Below are positions 9,559 to 17,758 of a stretch of DNA of 64,000 nucleotides, in pieces (position 1 is the stretch's first letter; each line of letters starts with the position of its first letter). This stretch comes from Parvibaculum sp963975745 (GTDB lineage Bacteria; Pseudomonadota; Alphaproteobacteria; Parvibaculales; Parvibaculaceae). Location of the stretch: NCBI RefSeq assembly GCF_963975745.1, contig NZ_CAXBIB010000001.1:186001-250000 (forward strand), given 5' to 3'. Below the pieces are notes generated by a model, which saw only the letters and a list, made by a program, of their open reading frames with translations, had not been told where the DNA came from and ran no database searches. A program made the position numbers and the translations under genes.

Positions 9559-9589
9559 TTGACCTTGCCGCGCGGGAAGGTTGCATACT
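9559..9589 (+). promoter_or_regulatory. CueR/MerR-type copper-responsive promoter
   Basis: A -35 TTGACC (9559-9564) and a -10 CATACT (9584-9589) are separated by 19 bases, the over-long spacer typical of MerR-family promoters. Inside the spacer lies the dyad ACCTTGCC-GCGC-GGGAAGGT (9562-9581), with arms matching in 7 of 8 positions and closely resembling CueR operators. Cu(I)-bound CueR would untwist this DNA to activate transcription. No MerR-family gene is in the window, so the regulator must be encoded elsewhere. The expected transcription start falls on or next to the ATG at 9596. Confidence 0.85.
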
Positions 9590-9595
9590 AAAAAT

Positions 9596-10018
9596 ATGAA
9601 ACGGGTCCGGGCACATATATCAGGACTTTACGTCCTGAGCGTCGCGCTTGTGGCGATTGGTCATTGCTGGCCCGTTGCTCATGCATCTGCCGCTCCCGCA
9701 GATACAGTACAATATCATGATCATAAGCATACCGCTGGGCATGAGCATCACGGGCAGGCTGAAAAAGCATCGGTCAACGGTTGTATCGGAGACGAGGTAG
9801 TCTGTGCGCTCGACGAGTCTGCGCCGGCGCTGACACCGGCTTCAGTATCGGGGCCGGATCATCCTTCGTCGAAGAGTTTCGCGTTGCTCCCGGCGATTGA
9901 GGCGGCTTTTCCCGCCCCGGCAGGGGCGTTCACGTCGCGGGGCCCGCCCGAACGACGAACGCATTCCCTCCACAGTTATGCCGAGGCCTTCGCCCGCACC
10001 GGGCGCCTGCTGATCTAG
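9596..10018 (+). CDS. Small secreted His-rich protein, first gene of the copper operon
   Basis: A protein of 140 residues. A signal peptide (MKRVRAHISGLYVLSVALVA onward, cleaved near ASA) is followed by a His-rich stretch (YHDHKHTAGHEHHGQ), two cysteines near residues 63 and 71, and a Pro/Arg-rich tail with GPPERR. The ATG at 9596 is about seven bases after the -10 element, which would make the mRNA leaderless; a TTG at 9581 lies inside the promoter and is unlikely. The design matches the protein at 1111 (signal, HDH cluster, PPER-like tail), suggesting related periplasmic metal-binding proteins at the head of each operon. Confidence 0.65.
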   Translation: MKRVRAHISGLYVLSVALVAIGHCWPVAHASAAPADTVQYHDHKHTAGHEHHGQAEKASVNGCIGDEVVCALDESAPALTPASVSGPDHPSSKSFALLPAIEAAFPAPAGAFTSRGPPERRTHSLHSYAEAFARTGRLLI

Positions 10019-10067
10019 AGCTTCCATTCTCTGGAATGGGACGCCTGTGCGTCCTTTCTGCCATTGA

Positions 10068-11852
10068 ATGGAGTGCTTCGTGATGCTTCCGAAAATTTTT
10101 CTCGGCCCTGCGCTTCTTTTGCGTGGACGAACGATTGCAATCCTTGGCGCCACGCTGCTCTGGGCGCTGCCGGGTGCCGCTCCAGCCGCCGCCGGTGTCT
10201 ACCACCTGACCGTCGAGAACGCTCGAGTCGAGGTCGGCGGCCGCATGGTCGACAAGATGATGATCAACGGCGGCATCCCTGGTCCGACGCTCCGGCTGCA
10301 AGAGGGTGAGGACGCGACAATCACGGTCGTCAACAAGACGAGCGAGACGACCTCTGTCCACTGGCACGGACTTCTCCTGCCGGGCATCATGGATGGCTCC
10401 CCGGGTTTCAACGGCTTCATGGGCATCGCTCCCGGTGCGTCCTACACCTACACCTTCCCGATCCGCCAGAGCGGCACCTACTGGTATCACAGCCATTCGG
10501 GCACACAGGATCAGACGGTGCTGGGCGCCATCGTGATCGAGCCGGCAAGGCCATCGCCCTTCAAGACGGATCGCGATTATGTCGTCCTGCTTGGCGACAT
10601 CACGCCCGAGAATTCCGACGCGGTGCTGCGCAATCTCAAGGCCGATCCCGGCTACTACAATTACAACAAGCGCACACTGCTCGATTTCTTCCGCGACGCG
10701 CGTGACGCGGGCCTCGGCGCCGCCATGAAGGACCGCCTCGAATGGGGTGCCATGCGCATGGATCCGACCGATCTCGCCGATGTCACCGGCTATTCCTTCC
10801 TGGTTAACGGCAGCACACCGGCAGAGAACGAGACCTTTCTCTTCCGCAAGGGCGAACGTGTTCGCCTGCGCCTGATCAACGGCGCGGCGATGACCCTTTT
10901 CGACATCCGCATCCCCGGCCTGAAGATGACGGTCGTCGCCGCCGACGGCAACGACGTGAACCCGGTGCCGGTCGACGAACTCAGGATCGGCGTCGCCGAA
11001 CGCTACGACGTCATCGTCACGCCTGAGGAGGATATGCCCTACACGCTCTTTGCCGAGTCGATTGATCGCGCGGGTTATGCGCGCGCGACGCTCGCGACGT
11101 CGGAAGGCGAGGCGGGGCCGGTCCCCGAACGGCGCCCCCGCGCGCTGCTCGGCATGGCCGATATGGGCATGGCACACGCAGGACATGACATGGCAGGCAT
11201 GGAATCCGGCGCCATGGACCACGGCACTATGGACCATGGCGCGATGGACCACGCGGCCCCGGGCAAGGCCATGGAGAACGGCGCGCCTGAAACCTGGCCG
11301 GTCGGCTGGGAGTCGGGTTTTCCGCCGGATTCGAGGGTCCTTGCCTACAAGGATCTTCGTGCGTTGCGCCCTAATTCGGACAACGCCGAGCCGGACCGGA
11401 CCATCGAAATGCGCCTCACCGGCAATATGGAGCGCTATGTCTGGACGCTCGACGATGCGCGCTTCGTCGAGGCGCAACCGATCCGTGTGCGCTATGGCGA
11501 ACGCGTCAGGCTGACCTTCGTCAACGAGACGATGATGGCGCATCCGATGCACCTGCACGGCATGTTCTTCGAACTCGAAACCGGCAGCCCGGATCGCCGG
11601 CCGCTGAAGGACACGGTCATCGTGCCGCCGGGAAAGTCGGTCTCGGTTGTGTTGACCGCGCGGGAAGTCGGCAGCTGGCCGCTTCACTGTCATCTGCTCT
11701 ATCACATGGCCTCGGGCATGATGACGACTTTCATCGTTGAGCCGCCGGACACAGTCGACAGTGCAATCACACCGAATGGCACGGTCGTGCCGATTGGTGT
11801 CACGACAGACGGCGCGGCGCATGGGTCGCATGCCGGGCATGGAGGCATGTAA
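10068..11852 (+). CDS. copA: Multicopper oxidase, copper resistance protein CopA/PcoA
   Basis: A periplasmic oxidase of 594 residues that would convert Cu(I) to the less toxic Cu(II). All four copper-ligand motifs are present: HWHG (98-101), WYHSH (139-143), HPMHLHG (492-498) and HCHLLYHM (540-547). A Met/His-rich insert (repeats of MDHG near residues 365-400) probably binds extra Cu(I). Family members are usually Tat exported, yet the N-terminus (LLLRGRTIAILGATLLW) has no twin-arginine pair; a start at GTG 10080 or ATG 10083 would not change that. The stop overlaps the copB start by one base. Confidence 0.95.
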   Translation: MECFVMLPKIFLGPALLLRGRTIAILGATLLWALPGAAPAAAGVYHLTVENARVEVGGRMVDKMMINGGIPGPTLRLQEGEDATITVVNKTSETTSVHWHGLLLPGIMDGSPGFNGFMGIAPGASYTYTFPIRQSGTYWYHSHSGTQDQTVLGAIVIEPARPSPFKTDRDYVVLLGDITPENSDAVLRNLKADPGYYNYNKRTLLDFFRDARDAGLGAAMKDRLEWGAMRMDPTDLADVTGYSFLVNGSTPAENETFLFRKGERVRLRLINGAAMTLFDIRIPGLKMTVVAADGNDVNPVPVDELRIGVAERYDVIVTPEEDMPYTLFAESIDRAGYARATLATSEGEAGPVPERRPRALLGMADMGMAHAGHDMAGMESGAMDHGTMDHGAMDHAAPGKAMENGAPETWPVGWESGFPPDSRVLAYKDLRALRPNSDNAEPDRTIEMRLTGNMERYVWTLDDARFVEAQPIRVRYGERVRLTFVNETMMAHPMHLHGMFFELETGSPDRRPLKDTVIVPPGKSVSVVLTAREVGSWPLHCHLLYHMASGMMTTFIVEPPDTVDSAITPNGTVVPIGVTTDGAAHGSHAGHGGM

Positions 11853-12562
11853 TGAAAAAGCCCCCTGCGCTTGCTCTCATCCTCGCTGTCGGCATCGCCT
11901 CGGCGTCACACGCACAGGAACCTGTGCCGGACGATCATGGACCCGATCTCTTCAATATGATCAAGGTCGAGGTCGACTACGCCGACAGGCATGGTGGCCT
12001 CTGGAACGGAAACCTCGATGGCTGGATCGGCGGCGATGTCGAACGCCTCTGGATCAGGGCGGAAGGCGAGATCGTTGACCGCGATTTCGAAAAGGCTGAA
12101 GCGCAGCTTTTCTACGGCCGCAATGTCCATCCCTTCTGGGATCTGCTGGTCGGCGTCCGGCAGGATTTCGAGCCGCGCGGCGAGACATATCTGGCCACCG
12201 GCATTGTCGGCCTGGCGCCTTACTTCTTCGAAACCGAGGCTACCGCCTACCTATCGACGGAAGGCGATCTGTCGGCGCGCTTCGAACAGAGCTTCGATCT
12301 TCCGATCACGCAGAAGCTGATCGCCCAACCGCATGTCGAAGTGAATGTATTTGCGCAGGACGTGCCCGCGCGCGGCGTCGGCGCCGGCTTCAGCGATATC
12401 GAGGTCGGTCTTCAGCTCCGCTACGAAATCATCCGAAAATTCGCGCCCTATCTCGATCTGGTCTGGGAACGAAAGCTCGGCGAGACAGCATCGATCGCCC
12501 GCGCGAACGGCGAAGATGTTGAGGACACCACCTTGCGCTTCGGCGTGAGGGCCTGGTTTTGA
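11852..12562 (+). CDS. copB: Outer membrane copper resistance protein CopB
   Basis: A protein of 236 residues: a signal peptide cleaved after SHAQ, then a beta-barrel-like sequence with alternating hydrophobic residues and a terminal phenylalanine (GVRAWF), the signal for outer-membrane insertion. The conserved CopB block VDYADRHGGLWNGNLDGWIG is near residues 44-63. It lacks the long Met/His-rich N-terminal region of plasmid PcoB/CopB, keeping only DDHGPD, so it is a short version. It works with the multicopper oxidase encoded immediately upstream. Confidence 0.93.
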   Translation: MKKPPALALILAVGIASASHAQEPVPDDHGPDLFNMIKVEVDYADRHGGLWNGNLDGWIGGDVERLWIRAEGEIVDRDFEKAEAQLFYGRNVHPFWDLLVGVRQDFEPRGETYLATGIVGLAPYFFETEATAYLSTEGDLSARFEQSFDLPITQKLIAQPHVEVNVFAQDVPARGVGAGFSDIEVGLQLRYEIIRKFAPYLDLVWERKLGETASIARANGEDVEDTTLRFGVRAWF

Positions 12563-12633
12563 TAACGACAGGCTTCCGCCACGAAAAGAGATCGATGAGG
12601 CGGAGCTGCAAAGCAAACCTCAAGGAGAGGAAA

Positions 12634-13212
12634 TTGAAACATTCAATTCGGAAGTCGTTCTTGGTGGCCGCCGTCATGGGACTGACGGTGAGCCCGGCCA
12701 TCGCCGCGCAAGACCATGGTCATGGCTCGGTACATGGTGCAGGTCACGGCATGTCCCAGGATATGGCGGAGATGATGAAGGAGATGGATCGGCAGATGGC
12801 CGACACGTCGGCGTTCGGTCGGAAAGGCGACATCTCGAAGGTGACCAGGACCGTCATTATCGAAGCCTCTGAAATCAGGTTCGATACCGCCGAACTCGAC
12901 TTCAAGGTCGGCGAGACGATACGTTTTGTGATCGTCAACAATGGCGAGCAGCCGCATGAATTCACGATCGGGGACGCCGCCTATCAGGAACGGGCGCGAC
13001 AGGCGATGGCGCATATGATCGAGATGGGCATGGACCCGGTCACGCCGGAACATGCCGCCATGCATGCCTCCGCCGGCAACACTGTCACGCTGGATGTCGG
13101 CGATACGAAGGAAATTGTCTGGACCTTCACAGAGACAGGTAGCTTTGAGTTCTCTTGCAACCTGATCGGTCATTCCGAGGTCGGAATGAAGGGCGGGATC
13201 GTTGTGAACTGA
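12634..13212 (+). CDS. Periplasmic cupredoxin-like copper-binding protein
   Basis: The frame extends upstream to an ATG at 12559, but an AGGAGAGG site at 12623-12630 sits just before a TTG at 12634. That start gives 192 residues opening directly with a signal peptide (KHSIRKSFLVAAVMGL, cut after AIAA). A His/Met-rich linker (HGHGSVHGAGHGMSQDM) precedes a plastocyanin-like fold with HEFTIGD and the C-terminal Cu loop SFEFSCNLIGHSEVGMKG (Cys, His, Met). It probably shuttles or stores periplasmic copper for the oxidase. Family fold is clear; physiological partner is inferred. Confidence 0.85.
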   Translation: MKHSIRKSFLVAAVMGLTVSPAIAAQDHGHGSVHGAGHGMSQDMAEMMKEMDRQMADTSAFGRKGDISKVTRTVIIEASEIRFDTAELDFKVGETIRFVIVNNGEQPHEFTIGDAAYQERARQAMAHMIEMGMDPVTPEHAAMHASAGNTVTLDVGDTKEIVWTFTETGSFEFSCNLIGHSEVGMKGGIVVN

Positions 13213-13313
13213 GCAGCGGCGAAGGTGGCGAGACCGAAAAGGATTGTGGCCGTAAAGGCATCCCATCCGGCGCCACCAAAAATTGATCGTACTTGAACCA
13301 AGGGAGAGTGACC

Positions 13314-13595
13314 ATGAACAAGACCGGACGTATCGCGATCGTCCCGCTGGGGATGACCATTTCATCGTTCTTCGTCATCACCTACATTCTGTGCGTGCTC
13401 TTCGGACTTCTGGTGTCGTCCCAGGGGATGCACCAACTTTTGTCGACGTTGTTGCCTGGTTTCACATGGCTCACATGGCCCAGCTTTCTGCTGGGTCTTG
13501 TCTGGATGTTCGTGCTCGGCTGGTACGTCGCGGTGATCTTCGCGCCGATCTACAATTTCTTTGTCGCGCGCGGCGAAAAATCCGGGAACACCTGA
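13314..13595 (+). CDS. DUF5676-family small membrane protein
   Basis: A protein of 93 residues with two hydrophobic helices (about 12-37 and 55-82), starting at the ATG after a good GGGAGAG ribosome site. The pattern (cytoplasmic MNKTGR, TM, extracytoplasmic TLLPGFTWLTWPSF, TM ending YVAVIFAPIYNFF) fits DUF5676, a family of unknown function common beside copper ATPases and DUF2933 proteins. It lies two bases before the next small membrane gene. Confidence 0.72.
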   Translation: MNKTGRIAIVPLGMTISSFFVITYILCVLFGLLVSSQGMHQLLSTLLPGFTWLTWPSFLLGLVWMFVLGWYVAVIFAPIYNFFVARGEKSGNT

Positions 13596-13597
13596 AC

Positions 13598-13825
13598 ATG
13601 TCGAAAGGTAGCCGTTCCACATCTGTTGCCACACGCGGTCGTTTGCTCCGGATATGCTTACTTGTCGGGCTGCTTGCAGCGGTGCTGGTTCTTGCCCTGT
13701 TCGGGCTCAATCTGTGGAGTTTCGTCGTCCTTGCATTCTTGATCGCCTGCCCCCTTGCTGTGATCTGGGTGCTGATGCTCGAGCGACAGCCGCGGGATCT
13801 TTCGGAGAATGATCATGAACAGTAG
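13598..13825 (+). CDS. Small two-helix membrane protein of unknown function
   Basis: A protein of 75 residues with a basic N-terminus (SKGSRSTSVATRGR), two closely spaced hydrophobic helices (about 16-38 and 41-60) and an acidic tail (DLSENDHEQ). It starts two bases after the DUF5676 gene and overlaps the start of the copper ATPase gene, so it is probably co-translated with both. I do not recognise a family. An accessory role in copper transport is guessed from position only. Confidence 0.6.
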   Translation: MSKGSRSTSVATRGRLLRICLLVGLLAAVLVLALFGLNLWSFVVLAFLIACPLAVIWVLMLERQPRDLSENDHEQ

Positions 13826-16337
13826 TCGTGCATCCGGCAGCGCCATGGAATCGGAAGAGCGAACGGCCTACTTTGTCGTGCCCGGCATGGGGAGCGATCA
13901 TTGTGCCGGCATTGTGGCTACCTCGCTCAAGCGGCTGAATGGCGTTAGCGACGTAACGACCAACATCGCCAATCACCGGGTCAGCGTCCGCTTTGATCCG
14001 GATCGTCTGAACGTCGATGTCTTGAGACAGGCTATTGAACGGGCAGGCTACGAGGTCGACCGGATCGATGCCGACAAGCGAGGGGAAAGTACGGAGATTC
14101 ATCTTGTCGTTCCCGGTATGGGCAGCGGTCACTGCGCCGGACTTGTTTCGGAATCCATCCGTCGGCTTCCCGGCATTACCGATGTCGGCACGAACATAGC
14201 CAATCACCGCGTGACGGTTCGCTTTGACCGCGACCGAATCGACGCCGCGGGCATCCGCAAGGCCATTGAGCAGGCCGGCTACGATGTGGCAACGGTGGAC
14301 GAGGCAAGCGCATCGTCGCCGGCGGGGCAGGACGATGTCGAGGAGCGATATCTGGCCCAGGCCTCGAAGCGGCTCTGGATAGCGGCGGTCCCGACATCGG
14401 TAATCATGCTGATCATGGCGCCGCACATGTTCTGGCAGCCGATTCCGGGTTACCTGGCGATTGTCGCCATTCTCGCCTTCCCGGTGGTGTTTCTCTACGG
14501 CGGTTTCGCCACGCATCGCTCGGCCTGGCTCTCGCTGACCAATCGCACCGCCAACATGGATGTGCTGATCTCGATGGGCAGCCTGCCGCCCTATCTGATC
14601 GGCCTTGTCGGTTTCTTTTATCCGATGACGTCGTTTATCGAGATGGCCGCCACCATCATGACTTTTCACATGCTGGGCCGCTATCTGGAGACGCGCGCCA
14701 AGGGTCGCGCCAGTCAGGCGATCAAGCGGCTGATCACCATGGGCGCCAAGACCGCGGCCGTGCTGCGCGACGGTGCCGAGGTCGAGGTGCCCGTCGCCGA
14801 ACTCCGCAAGGGCGACATCATGGTCGTGCGGCCTGGCGCCAAGGTTCCGACCGATGGCGAGATTGTCGAGGGCGACAGTCATCTCGACGAGTCGATTGCA
14901 ACCGGCGAATCCGTGCCGGTCGAGAAGGGGCCGGGCGACCCTGTCATCGGCGCCACCATCAACAAGGAAGGCATGCTGAAGATCCGCGCCACGAAAATCG
15001 GCGCGGAAACCTTCCTGTCGCAGGTCATCCGTCTGGTCGAAGAGGCGCAGGGCTCGAAAGTGCCGATCCAGGAATTCGCAGACCGGCTGACGGCGCGCTT
15101 CGTCCCGGCGGTCATCCTGATCAGCCTCGGCAGCCTCGCGATGTGGCTTTTCTTCAGCGAGAGCCTGCGGCCGATCCTCTTCTGGGGTGCTGCCTTCCTG
15201 CCCTGGGTGAACCCCGAATTGTCGCCGCTGATGGTCGGCATTCTCTCCGCCGTCGCGGTCCTCGTCATCGCCTGTCCCTGTGCGCTTGGCCTCGCTACAC
15301 CGACCGCGATCATGGTGGGCTCGGGCCTCGGCGCCGAGCGCGGCGTGCTGATCCGTTCCGGCGAGGCGATCCAGACCCTGAAGGACATCAGGGCGGTTGT
15401 GCTCGACAAGACCGGCACCATCACCCGCGGCCAGCCCGCGCTGACCGATGTCGTGGCGGCCGACGGTTTCGCCGAAGATGAGGTGCTTACCGCCGCGGCC
15501 TCTGTGGAGGCGGGCTCTGAACATCCGCTGGGTCAGGCCATGGTTACAGGTGCGCGGGGCCGGGGCATCGATGTTCCGAAGGTCGAGGGCTTCACGGCGC
15601 ATGTCGCACGCGGCGTCGAGGGCCGCGTTGGCGGCAGGCATGTGCGCGTCGGTAACCGCCGCTATCTCGGCGAGGCCGGCATCGACATTGCGGCGCTGGA
15701 AAAGCCGCTGGCCGAGCTCGAAACCACTGGCAAGAGCGCCGTACTGGTGGCGATCGGCGATCGAGCGGCCGGAATCGTCGCGGTGGCCGACACCGTCAAG
15801 GACGACTCGGCCGCCGCCATTGCCGTCCTGCTGAAGATGGGAATCCATGTTGTGATGATCACCGGCGACAATGAGCGCACCGCACGTCATGTCGCCCGGC
15901 AGGTTGGCATCGAAGAGGTGATGGCCGCCGTGCTTCCCGAGGGCAAGGTCGACGCCATTCGCGCACTTCAGGAAAAATATGGCGACAAGGTTGCGATGGT
16001 CGGCGACGGCATCAACGACGCGCCGGCGCTGAAGCAGTCCAATGTCGGCATCGCCATCGGCGCCGGCGCCGATGTTGCGATCGAGGCTGCCGATGTCACG
16101 CTGGTGGGCGGCGAACTCACCAAGGTCGTCGAGGCGATCCGCCTCTCGAAGGTGACATTCCGCAAGATCGTCGAAAACCTCTTCTGGGCCTGGTTCTATA
16201 ACGTCGCGGCCATCCCGATCGCAGCCTTCGGTCTGCTGCATCCGATGGTCGGCGTCGTCGCCATGACGGTCAGTTCGCTCTCGGTCATCGGCAATTCGCT
16301 GTTGCTGAAGCGCGCGAAGCTCGGAGTGGACAGATGA
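13815..16337 (+). CDS. copA: Copper-translocating P1B-type ATPase with two degenerate HMA domains
   Basis: An inner-membrane Cu(I) exporter of 840 residues. Landmarks: CPC in the transport helix (487-489), phosphorylation site DKTGT (D531), SEHPLG, GDGINDAP in the hinge, YN in TM7 and MTVSS in TM8, the P1B-1 copper set. Two N-terminal heavy-metal domains (about 19-80 and 96-158) are near duplicates. In both the usual CxxC has become SxxC (GMGSDHC, Cys30; GMGSGHC, Cys107), so each keeps one cysteine plus a histidine. A GGAGAA site favours the ATG at 13815 over 13809. Cluster position supports copper export. Confidence 0.94.
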   Translation: MNSSRASGSAMESEERTAYFVVPGMGSDHCAGIVATSLKRLNGVSDVTTNIANHRVSVRFDPDRLNVDVLRQAIERAGYEVDRIDADKRGESTEIHLVVPGMGSGHCAGLVSESIRRLPGITDVGTNIANHRVTVRFDRDRIDAAGIRKAIEQAGYDVATVDEASASSPAGQDDVEERYLAQASKRLWIAAVPTSVIMLIMAPHMFWQPIPGYLAIVAILAFPVVFLYGGFATHRSAWLSLTNRTANMDVLISMGSLPPYLIGLVGFFYPMTSFIEMAATIMTFHMLGRYLETRAKGRASQAIKRLITMGAKTAAVLRDGAEVEVPVAELRKGDIMVVRPGAKVPTDGEIVEGDSHLDESIATGESVPVEKGPGDPVIGATINKEGMLKIRATKIGAETFLSQVIRLVEEAQGSKVPIQEFADRLTARFVPAVILISLGSLAMWLFFSESLRPILFWGAAFLPWVNPELSPLMVGILSAVAVLVIACPCALGLATPTAIMVGSGLGAERGVLIRSGEAIQTLKDIRAVVLDKTGTITRGQPALTDVVAADGFAEDEVLTAAASVEAGSEHPLGQAMVTGARGRGIDVPKVEGFTAHVARGVEGRVGGRHVRVGNRRYLGEAGIDIAALEKPLAELETTGKSAVLVAIGDRAAGIVAVADTVKDDSAAAIAVLLKMGIHVVMITGDNERTARHVARQVGIEEVMAAVLPEGKVDAIRALQEKYGDKVAMVGDGINDAPALKQSNVGIAIGAGADVAIEAADVTLVGGELTKVVEAIRLSKVTFRKIVENLFWAWFYNVAAIPIAAFGLLHPMVGVVAMTVSSLSVIGNSLLLKRAKLGVDR

Positions 16338-16828
16338 AAATCGGAATACGCCGGAGCGCAGTGAAGATATTGAACCGCTCGGTTCTGCTGGCATCGGTCA
16401 TGTTCGTGATTCTGGCTGCACCCGCCGCCGCAGCGCCGGGTGACGGCTACAAAGTCGAACAGGGTTTTGCCGTCTATATTGGCGTGCTGCCGGCGGCCAT
16501 GATTCAGGGACATGAAGTCGACCACGCGGAGACGTCGATGCATGGTGGTGTGCCGGGCGGCCGCAATGCCCATCATTTGACGGTTGCGGTCTTCGACGCT
16601 CGGACCGGAAGCCGGATTGAAAATGCCACCGTCCGGGCCCGCGTGTTCCCGCTGGGTCTCGCCGGCACGACACGACCCCTCAATCCAATGACCATCGCCG
16701 GGACCATCACCTATGGAAACTATTTTATGTTTGCCGACGGTCCTTATCGTATTCGGCTGACAATCTCCCTGCCGGAACAGAGCCAACCCGTGAACATGGA
16801 GTTTTCCTATGAACATCCGACGCGATGA
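16334..16828 (+). CDS. Secreted protein of unknown family in the copper operon
   Basis: A protein of 164 residues with a signal peptide (cut near AAAAPGD, about residue 34) and a predominantly beta sequence. Potential metal ligands include GHEVDHAETSMHGG (residues 57-70) and NAHHLTV. It ends LTISLPEQSQPVNMEFSYEH, a beta-sandwich-like tail. The ATGA overlap with the ATPase gene and a 20-base overlap with the next gene place it firmly in the operon. It is plausibly a periplasmic metallochaperone, but I do not recognise the family and claim no specific function. Confidence 0.6.
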   Translation: MKIGIRRSAVKILNRSVLLASVMFVILAAPAAAAPGDGYKVEQGFAVYIGVLPAAMIQGHEVDHAETSMHGGVPGGRNAHHLTVAVFDARTGSRIENATVRARVFPLGLAGTTRPLNPMTIAGTITYGNYFMFADGPYRIRLTISLPEQSQPVNMEFSYEHPTR

Positions 16829-17063
16829 CAGGACTGTCTTCTGGCGCTCGCCTGCGGGGTTGACGCTCGGCGTCTTCCTCGCGGTCGGGGCGCTCTTTCT
16901 GGTGCTCGAACACGGCGCACATCTTCTGGGGGCGTGGCCGCTCTTGTTCCTTCTCCTGTGCGGCGGCATGCACTTCTTCATGCACCGTGGTCACGGTGGT
17001 CACCGATCTCATGGCGGCCATGATCGCCGCGGTAGCGACGGAGGACCGGGCGATGAACGGTGA
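16809..17063 (+). CDS. DUF2933-family small membrane protein
   Basis: A protein of 84 residues. One long hydrophobic region (about 17-57) contains LFLVLEHGAHLLGAWPLLFLL, and a His/Gly/Arg tail follows (MHRGHGGHRSHGGHDRRG). This is the DUF2933 pattern, commonly next to copper ATPases and isoprenylcysteine-methyltransferase-like genes. Function is unknown; the tail could bind metal. Genes overlap on both sides. Confidence 0.8.
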   Translation: MNIRRDDRTVFWRSPAGLTLGVFLAVGALFLVLEHGAHLLGAWPLLFLLLCGGMHFFMHRGHGGHRSHGGHDRRGSDGGPGDER

Positions 17064-17709
17064 CGTACCGGCCTATGGCCTCTGGTTTCTGGCGGCCGTC
17101 AATGCGGCGATCTTCATCCTCTTCGCCTTCAGCTTTTTCAAACCGAAAACGCCGCGCGACTGGCGCTCGCTCAGTGCCTTTTCCGCCTTTATCGTGGCGC
17201 TGTTTGCGGAAATGTACGGCTTTCCGCTGACGCTCTATTTGCTGGCGGGCTGGGCCGGCAATCAATTCCCCGCACTCGATCCGTTGTCCCACGATGCGGG
17301 GCATCTATGGCCGGCGCTTTTCGGCTGGTCCATGAACCCGCATTGGAGTCCGTTCCATCTCCTGAGCTTCGTGCTGATCGGCGGCGGCTTCGTTCTGATC
17401 GCGGCCGCATGGCGCCGGCTCCACGAAGCGCAGGGCGAAGGAAAGCTGGCGGTGGCCGGGCCCTATGCCCGCCTGCGCCACCCTCAATATGCCGGCTTCG
17501 CACTGATCATGATCGGCTTTTTCCTGCAATGGCCGACCCTGGTGACCGGCCTGATGCTGCCGGTCCTTCTCGTCATGTATTGGCGTCTCGCCAGGCATGA
17601 GGAACGCGAGATGGAAGCTGAGTTCGGCGAAATCTACCGCCGCTACGCCGCGCGCGTTCCGGCCTTCATTCCCCGCCTCTCCGGCTTGTCGGGCGAGGGC
17701 GCATCATGA
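17053..17709 (+). CDS. Isoprenylcysteine carboxyl methyltransferase (ICMT)-family membrane protein
   Basis: A protein of 218 residues with about five membrane helices. The family core is in the last third: GPYARLRHPQYAGFALIMIG, then RLARHEEREMEAEFGEIYRRY, the SAM-binding and catalytic region. Bacterial copies in metal clusters have no proven substrate, since bacteria lack prenylated CaaX proteins. The start at ATG 17053 overlaps the upstream stop; longer starts would run back through the DUF2933 gene. Methylation of a lipid or small molecule linked to metal tolerance is a guess from context. Confidence 0.82.
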   Translation: MNGDVPAYGLWFLAAVNAAIFILFAFSFFKPKTPRDWRSLSAFSAFIVALFAEMYGFPLTLYLLAGWAGNQFPALDPLSHDAGHLWPALFGWSMNPHWSPFHLLSFVLIGGGFVLIAAAWRRLHEAQGEGKLAVAGPYARLRHPQYAGFALIMIGFFLQWPTLVTGLMLPVLLVMYWRLARHEEREMEAEFGEIYRRYAARVPAFIPRLSGLSGEGAS

Positions 17710-17758
17710 CCCGGCCCACGCCGGACGTCTGCAACACCGAACGAGGAGCACGAAATCC

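Noticed and set aside
13707..16394. Long minus-strand frame opposite the copper ATPase
   Set aside because: Composition is His/Arg/Gly biased and lacks domains; the ATPase frame has every catalytic motif. A similar antisense frame at 9930-11840 opposite the multicopper oxidase was rejected for the same reason.
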